From assembly GCA_028711485.1 (NCBI GenBank), contig JAQTSF010000011.1:4216-13822 (forward strand): 9,607 nucleotides of DNA, given 5' to 3'. A program made the translations under genes and the position numbers. This DNA is from Candidatus Iainarchaeum sp. Lineage in GTDB: Archaea; Micrarchaeota; Micrarchaeia; Anstonellales; Bilamarchaeaceae. The notes below the pieces were generated by a model. That model searched no databases, was not told the origin of the DNA, and was given only the letters and a program-made list of their open reading frames with translations. Shown one piece after another: positions 1-4,566 of this stretch (the stretch's first letter is position 1; each line of letters begins with the position of its first letter).

Positions 1-500
1 ATTTTTCTTGCAAAATTGTCAAATAAATTTCCTACCCCAATATCAAATGTCTCCCCCAATACTTGAAATTCAAATGGTTTTTTCTCTATTAATACTTGTG
101 TATTTCCCCCACTTACATATAATATTAATGGATTTTTTATTCCTGTAAATAGTTCGTTTATTTTTATATGTGCATAAGGATGATTCACACCCACTAATTT
201 TTTCTTATATTTTAACGCAAGATATTTTGCACCAACAACTCCTACTTTTAAAGGTGCTCCTATACCTGGCCCTTTTGCAACAGAAATCAAATCTACGTCT
301 TCAATTTTTACGTTTGCTTTATTAAGAGCTTTTTGTAAAATTTCTAAAAATACTTCCGCATGGTGATCTGCAGCTTTTCTAGGAATTATCCCTTCACCAA
401 CAGGTTTATAAGTATCCATCTCGTTCGCGAGTATCTCCTCGTTTTTACAAATTCCTATTCCTAAAGTATGCGCTGTGCTTTCTATTCCTAATACAATCAA
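1..500 (-). CDS. kae1: Kae1/TsaD N-terminal part, tRNA t6A synthesis (KEOPS), cut by window edge
   Basis: Kae1 is the catalytic subunit of the archaeal KEOPS complex, which puts threonylcarbamoyl on A37 of ANN-decoding tRNAs. About 166 residues are visible. The N-terminus reads IVLGIESTAHTLGIG (ASKHA phosphate-1 type), followed by the metal-binding HHAEVF near residues 46-51, KGPGIGAPL, NHPYAHI, the nucleotide-loop YVSGGNTQ and the archaeal-type FDIGVGNLFDNFAR at the truncated end. The start is taken as TTG at 500-498. It overlaps the upstream gene's TGA stop (499-497) in a TTGA junction, and residue 2 then begins the conserved IVLGIEST; no ATG lies nearby. This implies translational coupling to the CPBP gene. 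Some archaeal Kae1 proteins carry a fused Bud32 kinase at the C-terminus; that part is outside the window. Confidence 0.95.
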   Translation of the reverse strand, partial: MIVLGIESTAHTLGIGICKNEEILANEMDTYKPVGEGIIPRKAADHHAEVFLEILQKALNKANVKIEDVDLISVAKGPGIGAPLKVGVVGAKYLALKYKKKLVGVNHPYAHIKINELFTGIKNPLILYVSGGNTQVLIEKKPFEFQVLGETFDIGVGNLFDNFARK

Positions 501-1123
501 ACAAACCACCAGAATAAACTAAACACAAATAAGTTATATAAAAAATGAATTAAAATACATGGCAGCACACTTCCGGATTTTTTAAGCACATAGGCAAGAA
601 TTATCCCTATTCCCACTGCGCCTATTATTTGTGCAATGGAACCATATGCAATATGTGCGATTCCAAACATAAGTGAGGATGGAATAATGCCTATTCTATT
701 GGTTAAAAATTCCCTGAAAAATATTTCTTCACTTATAGGGCCTAAGAACAAAGCTGCAAAAATCACAGGAATAGTAAACATTTCTATTTTTTCTATTACT
801 CTATCGGAATCATTTAATCCTATGGTTCCAAAAATTAAATTAAGAAGAAATAGATAAAAAATTAATGCAAAAAATCCAAATACTACATAAATTACAATTT
901 CTTTAATAGATCTAATTTGAATAATATGTTTTATTGTTTGTTTATTACTTTTTCTAAATATAAAAGAATATCCCAAAAGAAATATGCTTATATGAAGCAA
1001 AATCGTATTTATCTCAAAATTAAACAATCCAAAAATATAACTCAATATAATAATAAAAATAAGGAATATTGAAATTAAAAAAAATTGAGGTTCAGCACCT
1101 ATCTTTTTTCGTAGTATCCGCAT
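497..1123 (-). CDS. CPBP family intramembrane metalloprotease (Abi-like)
   Basis: Polytopic membrane protein with the CPBP signature. Glutamate motif SEEIFFREFL is followed by FGIAHIAYG and a C-terminal HFLYN, which in this family supply the metal ligands of a membrane-embedded protease related to Rce1. Several long hydrophobic stretches precede the motif and others follow it. The substrate is unknown; related proteins process prenylated proteins or bacteriocins, or have immunity roles. The frame stays open to an ATG at 1186, but that would overlap the S27ae zinc-finger codons by 88 bases. The ATG at 1123 leaves a 25-base overlap and begins MRILRKKIGAEPQFF just before the first membrane segment, so I prefer it (about 208 residues). 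Neither start has a strong Shine-Dalgarno site. The stop overlaps the Kae1 start. Confidence 0.85.
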   Translation of the reverse strand: MRILRKKIGAEPQFFLISIFLIFIIILSYIFGLFNFEINTILLHISIFLLGYSFIFRKSNKQTIKHIIQIRSIKEIVIYVVFGFFALIFYLFLLNLIFGTIGLNDSDRVIEKIEMFTIPVIFAALFLGPISEEIFFREFLTNRIGIIPSSLMFGIAHIAYGSIAQIIGAVGIGIILAYVLKKSGSVLPCILIHFLYNLFVFSLFWWFV

Positions 1124-1260
1124 TTGCCGCACGAAAGCCTGTTCTGATGCTCTCCCATACTGGTTCCGGTTCCGCATTTCGGGCATGCTTTCCCTTTTTT
1201 GTATTTGTACTTTTTTTTCGGTTTTTTCTTTTTTTCTTTTTTACCTTTTTCCTTTGCCAT
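1099..1260 (-). CDS. rps27ae: 30S ribosomal protein S27ae
   Basis: A 53-residue protein. It has a very basic N-terminal tail (Lys at most of the first 24 positions) and one C4 zinc ribbon, ACPKCG at residues 25-30 and SCGKCGYY at 43-50, ending in KR. This is the standard size and layout of archaeal S27ae, a small-subunit protein homologous to the ribosomal part of eukaryotic ubiquitin-S27a fusions. There is no ubiquitin domain, as expected for archaea. The ATG at 1260-1258 follows a clear Shine-Dalgarno site (GAGGT, 1269-1273) and lies 14 bases after the S24e stop. Its last codons overlap the proposed start of the CPBP gene. Confidence 0.97.
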   Translation of the reverse strand: MAKEKGKKEKKKKPKKKYKYKKGKACPKCGTGTSMGEHQNRLSCGKCGYYEKR

Positions 1261-1268
1261 TATACTCT

Positions 1269-1273
1269 ACCTC
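1269..1273 (-). promoter_or_regulatory. Shine-Dalgarno site of rps27ae
   Basis: Read on the minus strand this is GAGGT, inside GAGGTAGAG, 8 bases before the S27ae ATG. It lies at the end of the S24e gene and fixes the start of this short gene. Confidence 0.7.
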
Positions 1274-1274
1274 A

Positions 1275-1592
1275 TTACTTTTTCTCTTCTTTTGGTGCTT
1301 CCTCAGCTATCAATTTATTTCTTTTTAAAGAATGTTTTGCTTCATTTTCCATCATTTTTTCCTTATTCTCATAAGCATAGAGCAAAACTTCTATTTTATT
1401 TGAACCGTATGCAGTTTTTACATTTTTTAATACACAAAGATCAGAGTTTGATCCTGTTTTTTCGCATATTATCTTTTTAATTTCCTCCCTTTTAGGAGTT
1501 GCCCCTTCAAATGAAACTACTGTTTGTATTTCTTTTCTGTTAAGTAGTTTATTTTTATTTTCCTGAATTTTTTCAATTTTCATAATATTCAT
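1275..1592 (-). CDS. rps24e: 30S ribosomal protein S24e
   Basis: A 105-residue protein with the S24e pattern. It shows an N-terminal strand, then NKLLNRKEIQTVVSFEGATP (the family's hallmark LLNRKE and G-x-TP motifs), a helix REEIKKIICEKTG, then VKTAYGSNKIEVLLYAYENKEKM, and a charged C-terminal tail ending APKEEKK. It is a small-subunit protein found in archaea and eukaryotes. The start at 1592 gives an ATGA overlap with the aIF5A stop, so the two are probably translationally coupled. A second in-frame ATG at 1583 (MKIEKIQ) matches the usual N-terminus equally well and cannot be excluded. Confidence 0.96.
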   Translation of the reverse strand: MNIMKIEKIQENKNKLLNRKEIQTVVSFEGATPKREEIKKIICEKTGSNSDLCVLKNVKTAYGSNKIEVLLYAYENKEKMMENEAKHSLKRNKLIAEEAPKEEKK

Positions 1593-1981
1593 CTCACTCT
1601 TTCAAATTTTTTTCTTCCCATGCAAACAAGTATTTCCGCTTCCTTGCCTGCTTCAGCATTTTTTAAGTGCTCTTCTGGAACATCTATATCATATGTCTCA
1701 TATGTTTGAGAATCCATAACACTTGCAATGTTTCCACTCATTGATAATATCTGGACTGTTCTTCTTTCTATCACAGGAACTTCAACATCTGCATCACTAG
1801 GAGATAAGCATATCTTTTTTTGGGAATCAAAAACTCCAATTCCTGTTATTCTCATTTTTGCAGAACCATGCTTTCCTGGTTTTGATGATTCTATTTCAAC
1901 AATTCTGCATGGAATCCCGTCTATTAACAAATATCTTCCTTCTTTCAACTCTTTAGCCGAACAAAATGTTTTTTCTACCAT
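1589..1981 (-). CDS. eif5A: Translation initiation factor aIF5A (hypusine-containing)
   Basis: A 130-residue protein, full length for archaeal IF5A. The N-terminal SH3-like domain carries the hypusination loop SSKPGKHGSAK, with the target lysine at residue 37 of PGKHG. The C-terminal OB-fold begins around VPVIERRTVQILS and ends GRKKFERVR. The factor binds the ribosomal E site and relieves stalling at proline-rich and other difficult peptides; activity needs deoxyhypusine synthase, not seen in this window. It is the first gene of a five-gene minus-strand cluster. The palindromic TATA box at 2028-2035 would place its transcript start near base 2005, leaving a short leader that contains GGTG before the ATG. 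Confidence 0.97.
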   Translation of the reverse strand: MVEKTFCSAKELKEGRYLLIDGIPCRIVEIESSKPGKHGSAKMRITGIGVFDSQKKICLSPSDADVEVPVIERRTVQILSMSGNIASVMDSQTYETYDIDVPEEHLKNAEAGKEAEILVCMGRKKFERVR

Positions 1982-2027
1982 TTATACACCATAAAAGAAT
2001 TATAGACTGTTAATTATAAGGATAGGT

Positions 2028-2035
2028 TTTATAAA
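2028..2035. promoter_or_regulatory. Palindromic archaeal TATA box, probably bidirectional
   Basis: TTTATAAA is its own reverse complement and lies in the 76-base gap between the divergent aIF5A and TatD starts. On the plus strand the tatD ATG begins 30 bases after the first base of the box, so the tatD message is probably leaderless; no Shine-Dalgarno site precedes that ATG. On the minus strand the spacing allows a leader of about 25 bases for aIF5A. The assignment rests on spacing only. Confidence 0.6.
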
Positions 2036-2057
2036 GATTGCATTCACGGTATAGTCT

Positions 2058-2768
2058 ATGATAATTGATAGCCACTGCCATCTTGATTCTTTTGAAATTT
2101 TGAATATTCCTAAAGATATTTTTCCAATAACTTCCGGGTATTCGCATGATTCTAATGTCAAAAATGTGGAAATTGGAAAAAAATTAAAAGTTCCTTACAC
2201 TTTAGGGATAGCCCCACAAACTTCTATTAGAGAAGGATTAGATGTTTTAGATAGATGGATAGATTTTATCAAATCTCAGTCACCTGTTGCAATAGGAGAA
2301 ATAGGTTTGGATTTTCATTGGACAAATGAAGAAACTAAGATAAAAGAAGAATATTTTTTATTTGATAAAATGATTACTCTTGCAGAGGAAATGAATTTAC
2401 CCATTGTAATACATTCAAGAAAAGCAGAAAAAGAAGTTTTTGAAATATTAAAACAAAAAAATATAAGGAACTTTGTTATGCATTGTTATTCCGGGGATTA
2501 TTCTCTTGCAGAAGAAATAACTTCTTTTGGAGGTTTGATCTCAATACCCCCAATTCACTCAAAAAATAGAAAGGAAGTTATAGAAAAAATACCCTTAAAG
2601 TACCTAATTGTGGAAAGTGATGCTCCGTATATTGTGAAGAATATCGCAGAAGTTAAAAAAGCTATTGATTATATTTCAGATGTGAAAAAATTAAGTTTTG
2701 ATGAAGTTGTAGAAAAAACTTCTGAGAATACAATAAATTTTTTTAAATTAGAGGGATTTTATGTTTGA
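2058..2768 (+). CDS. tatD: TatD family metal-dependent hydrolase (putative DNase)
   Basis: A TIM-barrel amidohydrolase-superfamily protein of 236 residues, near family length. The metal and catalytic motifs are in order: DSHCHLD (His6, His8), AIGEIGLDFH (Glu81), VIHSRKAEKEV (His119), MHCYSGD (His142) and VESDAPY (Asp188). Characterised TatD enzymes are Mg-dependent exonucleases or DNA-repair nucleases; many archaeal relatives are untested, so DNase activity is inference from the family. The message appears leaderless. The 3' end overlaps the NYN gene by 8 bases, so the pair is likely an operon. Confidence 0.93.
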   Translation: MIIDSHCHLDSFEILNIPKDIFPITSGYSHDSNVKNVEIGKKLKVPYTLGIAPQTSIREGLDVLDRWIDFIKSQSPVAIGEIGLDFHWTNEETKIKEEYFLFDKMITLAEEMNLPIVIHSRKAEKEVFEILKQKNIRNFVMHCYSGDYSLAEEITSFGGLISIPPIHSKNRKEVIEKIPLKYLIVESDAPYIVKNIAEVKKAIDYISDVKKLSFDEVVEKTSENTINFFKLEGFYV

Positions 2769-3246
2769 TCTTTTTAAGAATGTTCTAAATAATAAAAAAA
2801 GAATTGCTTTTTTAGTAGACGGTCCAAATACAATCAGAAAAAAATTCAATATTGATCTTAAAACCGTGCTCCAAGAAATTTCCAAATATGGTGAAATAAG
2901 AGTTGCAAAAATATATCTTGATCAATATGCCTCAGAAAAATTGATTGAAGCAATGATAAATCAGGGTTTTGATACAGAAATAACTACTGGAGATGTTGAT
3001 GTTACTATGGCAATTGAAGCAATGGAATATGTACTTGATCCAAATATTGATATCATTGCTTTAATGACTAGAGATACTGATTTTAGACCTGTTTTGATAA
3101 AATCAAGAGAAAAAGGGAAAAAAACTATTATTGCAGCTACAGATGTAGCATTCAGCGCAGCTTTAAGAAACACTGCAGATGTTATAATTATTATGAGCGG
3201 AGAAAAAGAGATTCAAGCAGAGCATTTAAAAAATAATCCTATATGA
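2761..3246 (+). CDS. NYN domain protein, TIGR00288/LabA-like (putative PIN-type RNase)
   Basis: A 161-residue protein with a single NYN (PIN-like) domain. The acidic residues expected for metal binding are present: FLVDGPN (Asp20), the GDVDVTMAIEAMEY stretch (Asp78, Asp80) and MTRDTDFRPVLIKSREKGK (Asp105, Asp107), followed by the typical ADVIIIM strand. It matches an archaeal family long annotated only as conserved hypothetical. NYN proteins are predicted, and in some cases shown, to be ribonucleases, so an RNA-processing role is plausible but unproven. The ATG lies inside the end of tatD, preceded by GAGGGAT, consistent with coupled translation. The Sm-like gene follows 35 bases later on the same strand. 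Confidence 0.88.
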   Translation: MFDLFKNVLNNKKRIAFLVDGPNTIRKKFNIDLKTVLQEISKYGEIRVAKIYLDQYASEKLIEAMINQGFDTEITTGDVDVTMAIEAMEYVLDPNIDIIALMTRDTDFRPVLIKSREKGKKTIIAATDVAFSAALRNTADVIIIMSGEKEIQAEHLKNNPI

Positions 3247-3266
3247 ATTTGTTAATTTGTTTTTTT

Positions 3267-3273
3267 GAGGTGA
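3267..3273 (+). promoter_or_regulatory. Shine-Dalgarno site of the Sm-like gene
   Basis: GAGGTGA, 8 bases before the ATG at 3282. It is among the best matches in the window to the complement of an archaeal 16S 3' end and supports this start. Confidence 0.75.
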
Positions 3274-3281
3274 AATAAAAT

Positions 3282-3506
3282 ATGGCAGAGAAAAGACCAT
3301 TTGATGTATTGAACAATTCCTTGAACAACACGGTCGTTATCGGTTTGAAAGGAGGAGCAGAATTTAGAGGAACAATGGCAGCTTACGATGTACACATGAA
3401 CATCGTTTTAGAAAAAGCAGAAGAAATCAGAGACGGCGAAACCAAAAGAGGAATAGGAACTATCCTTCTTAGAGGAGACAGCATTATTTATATTTCTCCA
3501 TCTTAA
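3282..3506 (+). CDS. Sm-like archaeal RNA-binding protein (LSm/SmAP)
   Basis: A 74-residue Sm-fold protein, the usual size of archaeal SmAP. The Sm1 motif covers VVIGLKGGAEFRGTMAAYDVHMNIVL, with the D-x-H-M-N uridine-binding loop. The Sm2 motif is ILLRGDSIIYIS near the C-terminus. Family members form heptameric rings that bind U-rich RNA and are implicated in RNA metabolism. In many archaea this gene is followed by rpl37e; here no L37e reading frame follows, and an interrupted tRNA gene begins 24 bases after the stop. It probably belongs to the tatD-NYN transcript, as no clear TATA box lies in the 35-base gap before it. Confidence 0.96.
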   Translation: MAEKRPFDVLNNSLNNTVVIGLKGGAEFRGTMAAYDVHMNIVLEKAEEIRDGETKRGIGTILLRGDSIIYISPS

Positions 3507-3574
3507 TTGAATTGCCTAATCTGTTTTACTGGGCCGGTAGATCAACGGTAGATCGCCATCTTGGCATGGTGGAG

Positions 3575-3603
3575 AGAAAAATTAAAATAAATTTTTCCCA
3601 CAA
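3575..3603 (+). other. tRNA intron 1 (29 nt) in the variable loop, with bulge-helix-bulge motif
   Basis: The junction folds as a relaxed bulge-helix-bulge. GTGG (3569-3572) pairs with CCAC (3598-3601) as the 4-bp central helix. The 5' bulge is AGA (3573-3575) and the 3' bulge AAG (3602-3604). The intron's own stem is GAAAAATT (3576-3583) with AATTTTTC (3590-3597). Archaeal endonuclease cutting after the second bulge base on each side removes exactly 3575-3603 and joins AG to GCC, the expected five-base variable loop. An outer helix is weak, so this is the relaxed form. The central helix uses the 3' strand of the anticodon stem, so precursor and mature pairings exclude each other. Confidence 0.85.
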
Positions 3604-3617
3604 GCCACGGGTTCGAA

Positions 3618-3651
3618 AATTTGAATTCCATTCAAAAATCTAAATCGCTAC
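3618..3651 (+). other. tRNA intron 2 (about 34 nt) in the T-loop
   Basis: The T stem (3607-3611 with 3653-3657) is separated by 41 bases instead of 7, so about 34 must be removed. Cutting after A3617 and before T3652 gives the very common loop TTCGAAT; cuts one or two bases away also give seven-base loops. Possible pairing at the junction is CGA (3614-3616) with TCG (3645-3647), and TTTGAAT (3620-3626) with ATTCAAA (3630-3636) forms an internal hairpin. A textbook 4-bp central helix is not evident. The presence of the insert is clear; its exact ends are not. Confidence 0.7.
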
Positions 3652-3691
3652 TCCCGTCCGGTCCATTTTCCTATACTATAGTACTACTAAA

Positions 3692-3736
3692 GGTATTTTT
3701 GGGTAATTAATAGTATACTTTTATACACGAAATACC
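3692..3736. repeat. Inverted repeat GGTATTT / AAATACC enclosing a small hairpin
   Basis: GGTATTT (3692-3698) is complementary to AAATACC (3730-3736). Inside lies GTATA (3713-3717) with TATAC (3722-3726) and a CTTT loop. The stretch is very AT-rich and lies between the tRNA and the putative promoter of the next transcript. It could be a regulator-binding site or chance in low-complexity DNA. Confidence 0.35.
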
Positions 3737-3740
3737 ACTA

Positions 3741-3750
3741 TTTTTATAAA
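3741..3750 (+). promoter_or_regulatory. Putative TATA box for the structured RNA region
   Basis: TTTTTATAAA ends about 20 bases before the first strong hairpin of the following region (ATCC at 3769). This is the spacing expected if transcription starts near 3769-3775. The surrounding 60 bases (3701-3760) are about 23 percent GC, and GC rises sharply downstream. The box also reads well on the minus strand (GGAAAAGTTTATAAA), but no gene or structure there needs it. Confidence 0.45.
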
Positions 3751-3768
3751 CTTTTCCAATCAACTACT

Positions 3769-4165
3769 ATCCCTTTGCATTTTTTAATGCAAAAAATGGA
3801 TAATTCGGGTGCCCTGGAAAAGGGTATGTAATAGACGCCTCTGTCAGGTAATTACCAGTAATGTGGTGACTGGACTATACGCATGACAACACACATCAGT
3901 GTTGGAATGTGGATCATACCTCATCACATGAAACTCGTGCCTGTTAAGCCCTATCTGTTGCATGGGAGGTTGACGTGACATTAAACCATGAGTTAGGACT
4001 TTATTGGTTTTTTGCAACCAGTCTTCCGACCGAGTCCAGAATTCGAAGAGTTATGGACTGTTTTAAACGAATCGTCCAACAAAACGTTCCGACGTTTTGT
4101 GGACCATTGACAGGTTTCCTGCCAATCGGTCGTTTAGATCGAAGTCCAGAATTCAAAAATTTTTT
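3769..4165 (+). ncRNA. Putative large structured RNA of unknown family (about 395 nt) or structured leader
   Basis: No convincing protein is encoded here, but the DNA is dense with complementary segments. The 5' hairpin is TTTGCATT/AATGCAAA (3774-3781, 3786-3793), extended by ATCC/GGAT. Others are CCCT/AGGG (3812-3815, 3821-3824), CCAGT/ACTGG (3855-3859, 3869-3873), CAACAC/GTGTTG (3887-3892, 3899-3904) and AACTCGTG/CATGAGTT (3932-3939, 3987-3994, one G-U). The 3' domain is closed by GGACTT/AAGTCC (3996-4001, 4142-4147). It holds TGGTT/AACCA (4005-4009, 4016-4020) and CGACCGA/TCGGTCG (4027-4033, 4126-4132), the latter enclosing three hairpins. The best of these is 13 bp with one bulged A and a TCCG loop (4074-4104). 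GC is about 40-47 percent in three blocks counted, against 23 percent just upstream. It ends in a T6 run (4160-4165). I do not see RNase P or SRP RNA signatures. A 5' leader of the following small gene is the alternative. Confidence 0.6.
4160..4165 (+). terminator. Oligo-T terminator candidate after the structured RNA
   Basis: Six consecutive T, directly after an A5 run and 12 bases after the 3' strand of the closing stem (4142-4147). Archaeal RNA polymerase commonly terminates at short oligo-T runs. If it reads through, the RNA would form the leader of the gene at 4193. Confidence 0.45.
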
Positions 4166-4192
4166 AATAAATAAGCATTTAGAGTGATTATT

Positions 4193-4480
4193 ATGGTATG
4201 TCCAAAATTAAGGGAAGGGGAATGTATTATATTGTCCAGTCCTTGTCAAAAACCTTATGAATTAAAAATGGCTATAAACAAATGTCCTGTTCTTTTAAGA
4301 GGAAAATCCTCTAAAATGCAATCTAAAAATAAAGTGTTAAAATCAAAAAAATATCTTAAACCAAAAATAAGAAAAAAAGTCTCAAAAAAATCTTTTAGAA
4401 CTTCTAGAAATTCAAGTTCAAAAAACTCTAAAAAGTCTGGAAGAAAAGGATTGAAGAAAGATATAAGTAAGAGATACTAA
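4193..4480 (+). CDS. Small four-cysteine, Lys/Ser-rich protein of unknown function
   Basis: About 95 residues, not recognised. The N-terminal third has four cysteines (residues 3, 11, 18 and 31) separated by 7, 6 and 12 residues, with two CP pairs (VCPK and KCPV). That could bind a metal, but the spacing fits no zinc finger I know. From about residue 36 the chain is low-complexity and strongly basic, made largely of Lys, Ser and Arg, ending SKRY, so it is probably disordered and nucleic-acid binding. I start at ATG 4193 because GTGAT (4184-4188), a Shine-Dalgarno-like match, lies 4 bases before it; a GTG at 4184 would add three residues. It sits between the structured RNA and rtcB on the same strand. 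Function is unknown; an RNA- or DNA-binding role is inference from composition. Confidence 0.65.
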   Translation: MVCPKLREGECIILSSPCQKPYELKMAINKCPVLLRGKSSKMQSKNKVLKSKKYLKPKIRKKVSKKSFRTSRNSSSKNSKKSGRKGLKKDISKRY

Positions 4481-4555
4481 TTCTTTGAAAAAACCATTAG
4501 TTTAAAAAAATATTCTTAGAATCTATTATTTACTTTTAGTATTTATTTTTATAAT

Positions 4556-4563
4556 GAGGTAAT
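4556..4563 (+). promoter_or_regulatory. Shine-Dalgarno site of rtcB
   Basis: GAGGTAAT, 3 bases before the ATG at 4567. It supports this start over the later in-frame ATG codons. Confidence 0.65.
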
Positions 4564-4566
4564 CTA

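Larger units (their letters stand above)
3531..3665 (+). tRNA. tRNA-Ala(GGC) with two non-canonical introns
   Basis: The exons build a complete 72-nt tRNA. The acceptor is 3531-3537 with 3658-3664, discriminator A3665. U8/A9 are present. The D arm is GATC-7 nt-GATC (3540-3554). The anticodon arm is CCATC (3556-3560), loop TTGGCAT (anticodon GGC at 3563-3565) and GGTGG (3568-3572). The T stem is ACGGG (3607-3611) with CCCGT (3653-3657). Acceptor pair 3 is G-U (G3533 with T3663), the alanine identity element. The gene is interrupted in the variable loop and again in the T-loop; removing about 29 and 34 bases gives variable loop AGGCC and a 7-base T-loop starting TTCGA. CCA is not encoded. A T4 run (3666-3669) follows. 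A TATA-like TTTATATT lies at the end of the Sm-like gene (3487-3494). Confidence 0.93.

Noticed and set aside
636..857. Plus-strand open frames at 636-857, 1069-1374, 1199-1480 and 1728-1994
   Set aside because: They are antisense to CPBP, S27ae, S24e and aIF5A, which have clear family motifs.
2961..3173. Minus-strand open frames at 2961-3173, 5120-5377, 5612-5800, 8325-8525 and 9109-9297
   Set aside because: They are antisense shadows of the NYN, RtcB and amidohydrolase genes, with no family resemblance or ribosome binding sites.
3905..3970. Resemblance to 5S rRNA (GTTAAGCCC, CATGGGAGG)
   Set aside because: The motifs are too close together, the flanking helices of 5S rRNA cannot be formed, and the GGGAGACC-like motif is eukaryotic rather than archaeal.
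3769..4165. SRP RNA
   Set aside because: The length roughly fits and TGTAA occurs at 3827-3831 after a hairpin, but there is no long helix 5 and no GGAAG/AGCAG helix-8 motif, which is nearly invariant.
3769..4165. RNase P RNA
   Set aside because: I found no GGAAAGUCC-like CR-I or ACAGAA-type CR-V in the right order to form P4. AAGTCC occurs only near the 3' end. A covariance search should still be run.
3769..4165. Self-splicing intron
   Set aside because: There is no group II domain V, no group I P/Q/R/S core, and no interrupted gene on either side.
3975..4187. 70-residue plus-strand open frame starting at GTG
   Set aside because: It lies wholly within the stem-rich region, has no Shine-Dalgarno site, and its sequence is dictated by complementary RNA stems. 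It resembles no protein I know.
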